A DNA stretch of 64,000 nt from CAZAPG01 sp964486935 (GTDB lineage Bacteria > Chloroflexota > Anaerolineae > 4572-78 > J111), in contig CAZAPG010000003.1 in the NCBI GenBank assembly GCA_964486935.1, positions 62,001-126,000 of the forward strand, given 5' to 3'. Below, piece by piece: positions 33,419-41,147 of the stretch. Under the pieces are notes generated by a model, which was given only the letters and a program-made list of their open reading frames with translations, was not told where the DNA came from and did no database searches. Position 1 is the stretch's first letter. Each line of letters begins with the position of its first letter. The position numbers and the translations under genes are program-made.

Positions 33419-34456
33419 TTACTGTTTAAACGCCGGCAGCACTTCTTTGGCAAAACGCTGCACCTGGTCAAACTGGTCTATTGCGCCAAAGCGACAGATA
33501 AAGTGCTGCACGCCGGCTTTGGCAAAGGTGTTAATCCAGTCGATAATGTCATCGGGCGTGCCGACCGGCCCCCACTGGCTCAAATCCATGGCTTTGCTCA
33601 GTTCCGGGTAATATTTGCCAATGTAATTGCCAATGCTTTTTTGGGCGGCGTCGCGGCTGTCGGCAATGTTCATAGTAACCTGGTACGACATGGTGTACTT
33701 GCCGGGGTCTCGCCCTTCTTCCCTGATAGCGGCGTGAATTTGGGCCAGTTGCTCTTTGAACTCTTCGGGTTCCTGGGCGCGGCAGCAGGTCATCCAGCCA
33801 TCGCCATATTTGGCAATGCGGCGGGCGGCCCGGCTGATAACTTGCGACACCTTGTCTTCGGCCTTTTTGCCCACTACCAGCCGGGGGTTGCTGACAATCC
33901 AGGTAGGTGGCGGGGTTTGCAGCGGTTGCAGCGGGGCCATCTCGGTGCCGGAGTAAAAGCTGACATCATCATAATCAAAATAGTCGCCCTTGAATGTCAC
34001 CTTGCCGCTGCTCCACAACTCGCGCACCACGGCCAGCCCCTCTTCAAAAATGTCGGCCCGTTTTTTGAAATCCAGGCCCAGCGCGGCAAACTCTCGCTGG
34101 ACGCCTTTTTCGGGGTTGCCCATGCAGGGGCCAAAAATGGTGCGTCCCCCGGAAATCTGGTCCAGCGTGGCCCACTCCAGGGCCAGATACAGCGGGTTGC
34201 GGGTCGATGTGACCAGACAGCCCGTACCCAGTTTGATTGTTTGGGTGCGCTGCGAGATGGCCGCCAGCAGCATCATTGGCTCGTAGCGGGGTTTTGAAAA
34301 CAGGCTGTCGCCCACCCATACCGAGACAAAACCCAACTCCTCCACGGTTTGGGAGATGTCCAGCAGGTCTTGCAGGGTATAATCGGGCGCAATAAGCGGC
34401 TCGCGGTTGTTAATATTTACGCCAAACTCAAATTTTGAACTCATAAAGTGTGTCAT
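33419..34456 (-). CDS. LLM-class (luciferase-like) flavin/F420-dependent oxidoreductase
   Basis: This 345-residue bacterial-luciferase-fold protein shows MSSKFEFGVNINNRE, ELGFVSVWVGDSLFSKPRYEPMMLL, KLGTGCLVTSTRNPLYLALEWATLDQISGGR and FKKRADIFEEGLAVVRELW. These are typical of F420- or FMN-dependent oxidoreductases and methylene-tetrahydromethanopterin-reductase relatives. It would oxidise or monooxygenate a small organic molecule. ATG 34456 has GAGAGG very close; ATG 34444 is the alternative. It follows the FadR-type regulator gene on the same strand after 54 bases and leads the putative catabolic block. Confidence 0.88.
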   Translation of the reverse strand: MTHFMSSKFEFGVNINNREPLIAPDYTLQDLLDISQTVEELGFVSVWVGDSLFSKPRYEPMMLLAAISQRTQTIKLGTGCLVTSTRNPLYLALEWATLDQISGGRTIFGPCMGNPEKGVQREFAALGLDFKKRADIFEEGLAVVRELWSSGKVTFKGDYFDYDDVSFYSGTEMAPLQPLQTPPPTWIVSNPRLVVGKKAEDKVSQVISRAARRIAKYGDGWMTCCRAQEPEEFKEQLAQIHAAIREEGRDPGKYTMSYQVTMNIADSRDAAQKSIGNYIGKYYPELSKAMDLSQWGPVGTPDDIIDWINTFAKAGVQHFICRFGAIDQFDQVQRFAKEVLPAFKQ

Positions 34457-34510
34457 CGGCCTCTCAAAATATCGAGAAAGCCGATAGTCCCTCCTTTCCT
34501 GGGTGTCGGT

Positions 34511-35239
34511 TTATTGTTCTTCTTTTGAACGGGTCACGGGCACCAGTTCTATCTGTTTATTCGAGTCTAAAATGCGTTGCGGAATCTGAATGTGCTCGTG
34601 CAGCAGTTGAGCCGCCCGCGATGAGTCGCCGGCTTTTAGGGCCGTAATAATCTCTGTGTGCTCCTCGATGGAGCGTTCCAGCCCGCCCCGCAAATACAGC
34701 GAGGGCAGGTAATACCGGCGCATCTGGTTGACCAGGGGATAATACAGTTCTTTGAGCTTTTCGTTGCTCGACTTGTCGACGAAGACGGCGTGAAAGGCGG
34801 CGTTGGTGGCAAAGAATTTGTCAATATCGTTGGCGGCGGCGCATTCTATCATGATTTGGTTCAGGCGGTCCAGTTCGGCCAGGTCGGTGGGTTCCAGCCG
34901 GGGGGTGGCCAGCCGAATGGCCAGCACTTCCAGCGCTTCTCTAACCTGGTAGGCATCCAAAAACTCTTGCGGCGAGAGGGAACTGACCACCGCTCCCTGG
35001 CGGCGAATCAGCGTGACCAGTCCTTCGGCGGCCAGCTTGCGCAGCGCCTCGCGCACCGGAGCGCGGCTTACGTTCAGTTTGGTAGCCAGAGCTTCTTCGG
35101 GCAGGGGTTCGTTGGGGGGGTAAATGTTGGCTAAAATATCCTCACGCAGACGCAGATAGACCCGTTCGGCCAGGGTGGCCGTATCAAAATCCGGCGGCGA
35201 GGTATTCACAGACGTATTTGAAAAGTAAGGTTCTGCCAT
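34511..35239 (-). CDS. FadR-subfamily GntR regulator (FCD domain)
   Basis: This 242-residue regulator has a winged helix at about 22-90 (LRLREDILANIYPPNEPLP, LATKLNVSRAPVREALRKLAAEGLV). A helical FCD ligand-binding domain follows at about 100-225 (YQVREALEVLAIRLATPRLEP, NAAFHAVFVDKSSNEKLKELY, EEHTEIITALKAGDSSRAAQLL). The FCD histidines and aspartate suggest a metal-dependent carboxylate sensor. An ATTTGT-N4-ACAAAT palindrome 13 bases upstream of its ATG is a likely autoregulatory operator. Downstream genes to 21467 on the same strand are candidate targets. Confidence 0.9.
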   Translation of the reverse strand: MAEPYFSNTSVNTSPPDFDTATLAERVYLRLREDILANIYPPNEPLPEEALATKLNVSRAPVREALRKLAAEGLVTLIRRQGAVVSSLSPQEFLDAYQVREALEVLAIRLATPRLEPTDLAELDRLNQIMIECAAANDIDKFFATNAAFHAVFVDKSSNEKLKELYYPLVNQMRRYYLPSLYLRGGLERSIEEHTEIITALKAGDSSRAAQLLHEHIQIPQRILDSNKQIELVPVTRSKEEQ

Positions 35240-35251
35240 AGAACATCCATC

Positions 35252-35267
35252 ATTTGTATGGACAAAT
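35252..35267. promoter_or_regulatory. Operator candidate for the FadR-type regulator
   Basis: ATTTGT (35252-35257) and ACAAAT (35262-35267) form a palindrome with a 4-base centre directly in front of the regulator's start codon. FadR-family sites are often short palindromes of this TTGT/ACAA type. Confidence 0.45.
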
Positions 35268-35300
35268 AATGTGAGATTTGCTGTGGTATGTTGTATGTTG

Positions 35301-35320
35301 TATACTGTATCCGCAGTATA
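35301..35320. promoter_or_regulatory. Second palindrome in the divergent intergenic region
   Basis: TATACTG and CAGTATA are separated by six bases. The palindrome is preceded by the tandem GTATGTTGTATGTTGTATAC. It lies in the 264-base region between the divergent regulator and aminotransferase genes and may be a second protein-binding site. The rest of this region is A+T-rich and holds no gene. Confidence 0.35.
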
Positions 35321-35390
35321 TCAGTGGCAGAATAATCAGGCAAATTCTAGTTTCTGTTATGTGACCGCGCTTCTCTGATAATAACCGTGG

Positions 35391-35469
35391 CGGAGTGTCA
35401 AAACGCACTTTGACACTTCAAGTTTTCATTCCCGTTGCCGCCGCAGGCAAAGGAACTGTCACACGCCTC
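35391..35469. repeat. Dispersed two-hairpin element, copy 2
   Basis: AGTGTCAAA (35394-35402) and TTTGACACT (35409-35417) flank ACGCAC. Then come a TTTTCATTCCC linker, a second hairpin TTGCC-GCCGCA-GGCAA and AACTGTCACACGCC. The first hairpin is nearly the same as in copy 1. The second hairpin differs in sequence but not in pairing. Confidence 0.6.
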
Positions 35470-35503
35470 AGTATTTAAAGAAAGGATGCAACCACCAATT
35501 GCT

Positions 35504-36343
35504 ATGAGCAACGCAAATATATTTGATTACGTGGTAGTTAATGGCCGGCTCTTGCCGGCAGCGCAGGCTCAAACGCCGCTGTTCAATCAGGCGTTTCTTT
35601 CCAGCTATGGCGTTTATGAAACGGTTAAAATTGACCGGGGCCGCCCCTTTTACCTGGCAGAGCATATGCGGCGTTTGATTAATTCTGCCCAAATGATTGA
35701 AATAGACCTCGGCGTGAGCGCCGAGTTGCTGTGCGACTGGTTCAAACTGCTCATCGAGGTTGACCCGCAGGCCACCTGGAGCTTGCGCGCCCTGGCTTTG
35801 GGCGCGGTCGGCAACATCACCCGGCCCATTGTGGCCTTTGAGGCGCTGCCGCTGGCCACCTACCCGGATAGTTTTTATAGCGACGGGGCCAAAGCGGTAT
35901 TGTACGAGGGCCAGCGAGCCATTCCGCTGTGCAAAAGTCTGAATACGCTGGTCAATTACATGGCCGGCCACAAAGCCAAACGGGCCGGCGCGCTGGAAGG
36001 TATTTTGCACAGCAACGGCCACTTTACCGAAGGTTCGCGCAGCAGCCTGTTTGTGGTCAGCCGGGGCAAGTTGTTAACCGCGCCGCAAGCGTTGGTGCTG
36101 CCCGGCATCACCAGAGATATTGTCATTCACGTTATGCAAGAAACCGACTACCCCGTTATCGAGCAGCCGGTGCCGGTTGAGCTGTCCCAACTGGATGAAG
36201 TTTTCATCACCGCCACCAGCATGCACGTGATGCCCATTACCCAAATCGACGGCCAAAAAATTGGCAATGGCCGGGTTGGCCCTGTTACCCAACTGGCAAT
36301 GGAACGCTTTAACGCCCGCTACAACAGCTATATGGCCGCTTAA
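35504..36343 (+). CDS. Class IV PLP aminotransferase (branched-chain/D-amino-acid type)
   Basis: This 279-residue fold-type IV enzyme has FNQAFLSSYGVYETVKIDRGRPFYLAEHMRRL at the front. The PLP lysine is in LCKSLNTLVNYMAGHKAK, with the phosphate-binding segments GHFTEGSRSSLFVV and ALVLPGITRDIV. The family includes branched-chain and D-amino-acid aminotransferases and aminodeoxychorismate lyase; length and motifs do not separate them here. ATG 35504 is used because homologous sequence starts there. An ATG at 35486 lies directly after AAAGAAAGG and is too close to it. A terminator follows the gene. Confidence 0.87.
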   Translation: MSNANIFDYVVVNGRLLPAAQAQTPLFNQAFLSSYGVYETVKIDRGRPFYLAEHMRRLINSAQMIEIDLGVSAELLCDWFKLLIEVDPQATWSLRALALGAVGNITRPIVAFEALPLATYPDSFYSDGAKAVLYEGQRAIPLCKSLNTLVNYMAGHKAKRAGALEGILHSNGHFTEGSRSSLFVVSRGKLLTAPQALVLPGITRDIVIHVMQETDYPVIEQPVPVELSQLDEVFITATSMHVMPITQIDGQKIGNGRVGPVTQLAMERFNARYNSYMAA

Positions 36344-36375
36344 CGACCAACGCCAACATGGCGACATCCCTGGCC

Positions 36376-36409
36376 GACCTTCATAGCGCCGCGCTGTGGG
36401 GGTCTTTTT
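36376..36409 (+). terminator. Intrinsic terminator after the class IV aminotransferase gene
   Basis: A 13-base stem (36376-36388 with 36392-36404, including G-U pairs) closes a CCG triloop and is followed by TTTTT. Confidence 0.65.
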
Positions 36410-36471
36410 GTTTCTAAAAAAGTATAGATTGGTTATAATGCCTCTGGTAAAAAATAGAAGAGGAGGCATTG

Positions 36472-37347
36472 ATGAAACTTGACCGTCCGGCCCTGGGCCG
36501 ATATGTTTTGCAAAAATTTGCCGAAGAGCGGGCCGAACTGGGGCCTCAGGGCATCAGCCGTATTCTGGATGAAGGCCGCGCCTGGAATCTGGCGCCGGTG
36601 CTGGCCGCCGGGGGCGCGGTAGTTTTTCCCCACGCCGATATCAAAGCCTGTGGCTACCAGATTGCCGCCGCTGTGCACGCCTGCCTGGATAGCGGAGCCG
36701 GCCGGGTGCTGGTGGTCGGCGTGTTGCACGCTCTGACCGACGAGTTGGAAGAGGCTCGTATTCGCGTAGCCAATGGCGACGACATAACTAAAGAGGAGTT
36801 CTGGGGCATTCAGGGGCCGGGGCTGGCCGGTCGAGAAGAATGGCGCAATGAGTTCTCGCTCTCCAATTTTTTGTTTTTGTGGCAAGAGGAAATCAAACGG
36901 CGCGGCATCAAAGGCCCGGAACTGCTGCTCCGTTATCCCTATCTGGCCGGGGGACGCCCGGAGTTGTTGCCCGGCATCGACGAACTGCAAGAGATTGCCC
37001 GTGATGCGGTAGTTGTGACCACCGCCGATCCTTTTCACCACGGCATTGGTTATGGCGACCCGCCGGAAAGAGCGCTACCGCCCGAAGCCGGCGGGTTGGA
37101 ACTGGCCCGGCAGCGGATTGAGGAGGGATTGGCCCTGCTGCAAGCCGGCGATTACTGGGGCTACAACCAGCACTGTGTTGAGGCCAAAAGCGACGCCCGC
37201 GATGCCGGGCAGGCGACGCGCTACCTGCTGGGGCCGCTGGCCGGCCAAATTGTCGATTTAACCTGGTGCGATACCACCGCTATGTACAACCAGCCACCGC
37301 CCACCTGGGTAGCCACCGCGCTCATCCAGTTGAAGCCAGGTCTCTGA
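36472..37347 (+). CDS. MEMO-like protein of unknown function
   Basis: This 291-residue protein starts at ATG 36472 with AGGAGG five bases upstream and a TATAAT box at about 36434-36439. I do not recognise a named family with certainty. The pattern resembles MEMO1/class III extradiol-dioxygenase-fold proteins: VVFPHADIKACGYQIAAAVH, VLVVGVLHAL, NEFSLSNFLFLW, VVTTADPFHHGIGYG and YNQHCVEAKSDARDAG. These supply three histidines and a cysteine in the order of the MEMO site. The end is proline-rich (YNQPPPTWVATAL). It precedes an M20 peptidase gene by 38 bases on the same strand and probably shares its transcript. Catalysis is unproven even for MEMO proteins, so no reaction is assigned. Confidence 0.55.
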   Translation: MKLDRPALGRYVLQKFAEERAELGPQGISRILDEGRAWNLAPVLAAGGAVVFPHADIKACGYQIAAAVHACLDSGAGRVLVVGVLHALTDELEEARIRVANGDDITKEEFWGIQGPGLAGREEWRNEFSLSNFLFLWQEEIKRRGIKGPELLLRYPYLAGGRPELLPGIDELQEIARDAVVVTTADPFHHGIGYGDPPERALPPEAGGLELARQRIEEGLALLQAGDYWGYNQHCVEAKSDARDAGQATRYLLGPLAGQIVDLTWCDTTAMYNQPPPTWVATALIQLKPGL

Positions 37348-37385
37348 AATAGTGATTGGTTGATTGGAGATTTTTGGAGAAGAAT

Positions 37386-38645
37386 ATGTCTGTAGAACAA
37401 CGCGTGCTCGCTGCCATTGACCTGGACGGGATGCTCGACTATCTGCGCAAACTGGTGGCGGTACGCAGCCTCACCGGAGAAGAGACGCCGGCTCAGGAGC
37501 ACGTTGCTGACCAAATGGCGCGGTGCGGCCTGTCGGTTGACGTGTGGGAGCTGGATTTTGACGCCTTGCGCCGCCACCCCGCCTACAGCGCCGAGGTGGA
37601 GCGCAGCCAGGGCCTGGGCGTAGTCGGCGTGATGGGCGAAGACACGGGCGGACGCAGCCTTATTTTGAACGGGCACGTTGACGTGGTTCCGGCAGGCGAT
37701 GAGTCCAACTGGCGTTACCCGCCCTGGCAGGGCGCCATTGCCGATGGCCGCGTTTACGGCCGTGGCGCGCTGGATATGAAGGGCGGTCTCTGCTGCGCCC
37801 TGTTTGCGGCCAAAGCCTTGCGCGATGCGGGCGTGCGGCTCACCGGCCGGTTGATAATTCAAAGTGTTATTGGCGAGGAGGATGGCGGCGTGGGCACGCT
37901 GGCGGCGGTGCTGCGCGGCTATCGGGCCGATGGCGCGGTGGTGGTTGAACCTACCGAATTGGTTGTGGCGCCGGCGCAGGCCGGCGCGCTCAACTTTCGG
38001 GTCACTGTGCCTGGCCGGTCGGCCCACGGCGCGCTGCGCGAGGAAGGCGTCAGCGCCATTGAAAACTTCATCCCCATTTATCAGGCTATTATGGACCTGG
38101 AGCGCCAACGCAACCGGCAACGGCGCGACCCCCTGTTTGCCCAATACGGCGTGCCCTACCCCATTTGTATCGGCACCGTGCGGGGCGGCGATTGGGCCTC
38201 GTCGGTGGCCGACTGGCTGACTTTTGAGGGGCGTTACGGCGTGGCCGTGGGCGAGGATGTGGCCACAGCCCGCCGCCAATTAGAGCAGGCGGTGGCCCGG
38301 GCTGCCCAGTCCGACCCCTGGCTGCGCGACCATCCCCCAACATTCGAGTGGTGGGGCGGCCAGTTTGAACCCGCCGCCATCCCCCCCGGCCACCCGCTGG
38401 TGCAGACCGTTAGCGGGGCTTTTGAGCATATCACCGGCAGCCAGGCTTCGGTAGCGGGCATGCCCTACGGGGCGGATATGCGTCTGCTGGTCAACCAGGG
38501 GCAGACCCCCACAGTGTTGTTTGGCCCCGGCGATGTGCGCCACGCCCACCGGCCCGACGAGTATGTGCCCATCGTCGAGTTAGAGGTGGCCGCGCGGACG
38601 CTGGCCCTCACCGCTTTGCGCTTTTGCGGGTATCAGGAAATTTGA
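37386..38645 (+). CDS. M20-family metallopeptidase (ArgE/DapE type)
   Basis: This 419-residue di-zinc amidohydrolase starts at ATG 37386, following GGAGAAGAAT. Metal-binding motifs are LILNGHVDVVPAG, VYGRGALDMKGG, IIQSVIGEEDGGVG (catalytic Glu pair), VVVEPTELV and the last ligand in DVRHAHRPDEYVPI. The lid/dimer domain lies at about 195-315 (NFRVTVPGRSAHGALREEG). Relatives hydrolyse acetylornithine, succinyl-diaminopimelate or N-acyl amino acids in the cytosol. The substrate cannot be told. Its stop overlaps the TTG start of the next gene. Confidence 0.92.
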   Translation: MSVEQRVLAAIDLDGMLDYLRKLVAVRSLTGEETPAQEHVADQMARCGLSVDVWELDFDALRRHPAYSAEVERSQGLGVVGVMGEDTGGRSLILNGHVDVVPAGDESNWRYPPWQGAIADGRVYGRGALDMKGGLCCALFAAKALRDAGVRLTGRLIIQSVIGEEDGGVGTLAAVLRGYRADGAVVVEPTELVVAPAQAGALNFRVTVPGRSAHGALREEGVSAIENFIPIYQAIMDLERQRNRQRRDPLFAQYGVPYPICIGTVRGGDWASSVADWLTFEGRYGVAVGEDVATARRQLEQAVARAAQSDPWLRDHPPTFEWWGGQFEPAAIPPGHPLVQTVSGAFEHITGSQASVAGMPYGADMRLLVNQGQTPTVLFGPGDVRHAHRPDEYVPIVELEVAARTLALTALRFCGYQEI

Positions 38646-40291
38646 GCGCAGTCAGGCAGTTGTTCGACTTTATTGGCCGGCTCTCTATTCTGGCCCAAGG
38701 CAGCGCCGGGCTGGTGTTGCTGGTCATCAGTGGTTTGATTGGGCTGTGGGTGTCTTACGACCCCCGCTTAAGCTGGCCCTTTTTGCTGGCGTTGCTGGGC
38801 AGCGTTGCGTTGCTGCTGTTGATTGCCCGCGCCGGCATCCCCCCGTCACGGGTTGCTGCTGGCCCGGTGTTGCTGGCCGGGTTGGTTGCTTTGTACTTTA
38901 TCGGCCAGTACGCTCACTTTGATTACCCGGCCGAAGTTGGATTACCCGCCCGGCTGGGCCGGTTGACCGGCGGCCTGCTGCCCGATTGGGTCTTCTTTAC
39001 GCCTCATCCCAACGCGGTTGCCGGATTTTTAGAAGGGACGCTGCTGCTTTGCCTGGTACTGGCGCGTCAGGCCAAAGGAATTTGGCGCGGATGTTGGGGT
39101 GTTACTGCGGCCTGCATCCTTTACGGATTGCTGGTAACCGGCTCTCGGGGGGCCTGGAGCGGGCTGGTTCTGGCTGCCGTCATCGGGATTATTTTGCAAT
39201 TTCGCGGCCATCGTCTGCCGCTAGCGGCCGCCGGGGTGGGGCTGGTTGCCGGGGCCGGGCTGGCTATTTACGCCTTTTTTGCCTTTGTGCCCGCAGCCCA
39301 GTTGCCCACGTTTGACTCAACGCTGGCTACCGGCAGCAGCCGGTTGACGCTTTACCGCAACAGCCTGGCCCTGTGGCGAGATTACCCCTTTACCGGCCTG
39401 GGTCTTGGCCACGCCTTTGCGATGGTTTACTCCCGGTACCAGTTGCTCATTCACGTGCCCTATTTGTATTACGCCCACAATCTGTTTTTGTCGGTGGCGC
39501 TGGGGCAGGGAATTTTGGGGCTGCTGGCCCTGGTCTGGCTGCTGGTCGCCTTTTACCGGTTTGTTATTACGGTTGAAGCAGGAAGGCTCGACCCGCCCCG
39601 GCAACATATTTTTCGGGCGGCCTGGTTGGGCGTTACGGCCTCGCTCATTCACGGTCTGACCGACTCCGTGCAAATCTCCGGCGATTACTGGACCATGCCG
39701 ATGCTGTTTGCCCTGGCCGGCTTAACCATCGCTGCCGGACGCCCGGCTGTGGCCAAACTGTCGCGCCGGCCAAAATTTTACCCCTGGCTGGTCATCGTGG
39801 CGCTGGTTATCGCCGGGCTTCTCTTTTGGCAACCCCTCATCAGCGCCTGGTATGCCAACTGGGGCGCTGTTTACCAGGCCAAAGCCGAACTTACCCCCAA
39901 TCTTGAGCAGTCAACTCGAACCAGCTTGGCCCAACGAGCCGAGTCGTACTTCAAGCGGTCGCTGGCCTGGCAGCCGGAGCAGCCGGTAGCCAACCGGCGA
40001 TTGGGGATGATGGCGCTGGACCAGCAGAATTTTGCGCTGGCTGTCAGCTATTTAGAGCGCGCCTACCGCCACGAACCTCACAACCAGGCTACCCTCAAGG
40101 CGCTGGGATATGCCTACCTGTGGACCGGGCAACTTGACGCAGCCCAGCCCTTGTTTGAGCAGGTTGAATTCAAAAGCCGGCTGGTGGGAGAACTGGGTTA
40201 CTGGCGCTGGTGGTGGGGCCGGCAGGGGCGTCAAGAACTGGCCGCCTACGCCGGTGAAATGGCCCGGCGGTTAACAAGCCCTGTCAATTAA
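38642..40291 (+). CDS. O-antigen-ligase-like membrane protein with C-terminal TPR region
   Basis: This 549-residue protein, read from TTG 38642 (TTGA overlap with the previous stop; AGGAAAT just before), has about ten membrane helices in residues 10-410. The Wzy_C/O-antigen ligase signature is at LLVTGSRGAWSGLVLAAV, and the large periplasmic loop region is at RLTLYRNSLALWRDYPFTGLGLGHAF and YLYYAHNLFLSVALGQGILG. After the last helix (LVIVALVIAGLLFWQPLISA), a soluble stretch carries TPR-like helices (LAQRAESYFKRSLAWQPEQP, NFALAVSYLERAYRHEPHNQA, YLWTGQLDAAQPLFEQ). Such proteins polymerise or ligate glycans on lipid carriers or surface proteins. No other glycan genes adjoin, so a role in protein glycosylation is possible. 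Confidence 0.82.
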   Translation: MSAVRQLFDFIGRLSILAQGSAGLVLLVISGLIGLWVSYDPRLSWPFLLALLGSVALLLLIARAGIPPSRVAAGPVLLAGLVALYFIGQYAHFDYPAEVGLPARLGRLTGGLLPDWVFFTPHPNAVAGFLEGTLLLCLVLARQAKGIWRGCWGVTAACILYGLLVTGSRGAWSGLVLAAVIGIILQFRGHRLPLAAAGVGLVAGAGLAIYAFFAFVPAAQLPTFDSTLATGSSRLTLYRNSLALWRDYPFTGLGLGHAFAMVYSRYQLLIHVPYLYYAHNLFLSVALGQGILGLLALVWLLVAFYRFVITVEAGRLDPPRQHIFRAAWLGVTASLIHGLTDSVQISGDYWTMPMLFALAGLTIAAGRPAVAKLSRRPKFYPWLVIVALVIAGLLFWQPLISAWYANWGAVYQAKAELTPNLEQSTRTSLAQRAESYFKRSLAWQPEQPVANRRLGMMALDQQNFALAVSYLERAYRHEPHNQATLKALGYAYLWTGQLDAAQPLFEQVEFKSRLVGELGYWRWWWGRQGRQELAAYAGEMARRLTSPVN

Positions 40292-40301
40292 CATTCCGGG
40301 C

Positions 40302-40330
40302 TTGACAAATTTCAGCGCCCGTAACAAAAT
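40302..40330 (+). promoter_or_regulatory. Promoter for the GntR/UTRA regulator gene
   Basis: A consensus TTGACA (40302-40307) and CAAAAT (40325-40330) are separated by 17 bases, leaving a leader of about 47 bases. Confidence 0.5.
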
Positions 40331-40357
40331 AAGTTTTGAGTAGAAAAATTGTCATAC

Positions 40358-40382
40358 CATCGTATCACCTTGTGATATGATG
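40358..40382. promoter_or_regulatory. GntR operator candidate overlapping the translation start region
   Basis: CATCGTATCAC (40358-40368) and GTGATATGATG (40372-40382) form an 11-base inverted repeat with one mismatch and a CTT centre, ending one base before the ATG at 40384. A regulator bound here would act as a roadblock on its own gene. Confidence 0.5.
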
Positions 40383-40383
40383 G

Positions 40384-41136
40384 ATGAAACAAAACAACGC
40401 CACTATGCTCAAACGAAGCCCCTCATTAACCGAACAGGTTAAAGCGTACTTAAAACAGCGGATTATCAACGCCGAGTTTGAAGCTGGCCGCATCCCCTCC
40501 GAGGCCGATTTGGCCAGCGAACTGAATGTGAGCCGCAGCACCATTCGAGATGCCCTCAGCCGCCTGGAAACCGAAGGCGTCATTTATCGCCGGCAGGGGG
40601 CGGGCACCTTTGTGAATGAAACCGGCCTGCAAATAAAAACCCGGCTGGAAGAAATTTGGGATTACGAAGCCGTTTTACGACTACACGGCTACACCCCTTC
40701 CAACCGGATTGTGGGGATTGAGCAGCAGGGGGCCGCCCCCGATTTGGTTGAAGATTTGGGCCTTGCCCCCGGCCACAGCGTTGTGGTTGTCCAAAAACTA
40801 TTCTTTGCCGATAGCAAGCCGGTTATTTTGACCTGTAACTACATTCCGGTCAACCTTATTAAACAACCCTACACCGATGACGACTTTCACCTGCCGATGT
40901 ATCAATTTTTGCCCCAATTTTGCCGACAAGAGTTGACTTATTACTTTAGCGAAATTGTCCCCCTGACTGCCCCGGATTGGCTGGTAGACAAATTGCAGCT
41001 ACCGCCGCACAAACGGGTCCTCATCTCCTTTGAAGAGATTGGCTACAACCAAAACAACGAGCCAATCATCAAAGCCTTCTCCTATTTTAGAGACGACCTG
41101 CTGCGCCTGCGCCTGATTCGGCGGCAGGTTCAGTAG
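40384..41136 (+). CDS. GntR/HutC-family regulator with UTRA domain
   Basis: This 250-residue regulator has a winged helix at about 10-75 (LTEQVKAYLKQRIINAEFEAG, IPSEADLASELNVSRSTIRDALSRLETEGVIYRRQGAGTFV). The UTRA domain at about 95-245 shows YTPSNRIVGIEQQGAAPDL, PVILTCNYIPVNLIKQPY and NNEPIIKAFSYFRDDLLRLRLIR. It is a single gene, convergent with the large surface-protein gene 11 bases away. Target genes are not evident; its own start region carries a palindrome that fits autoregulation. Confidence 0.88.
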   Translation: MKQNNATMLKRSPSLTEQVKAYLKQRIINAEFEAGRIPSEADLASELNVSRSTIRDALSRLETEGVIYRRQGAGTFVNETGLQIKTRLEEIWDYEAVLRLHGYTPSNRIVGIEQQGAAPDLVEDLGLAPGHSVVVVQKLFFADSKPVILTCNYIPVNLIKQPYTDDDFHLPMYQFLPQFCRQELTYYFSEIVPLTAPDWLVDKLQLPPHKRVLISFEEIGYNQNNEPIIKAFSYFRDDLLRLRLIRRQVQ

Positions 41137-41147
41137 GTTTTGGCAAC

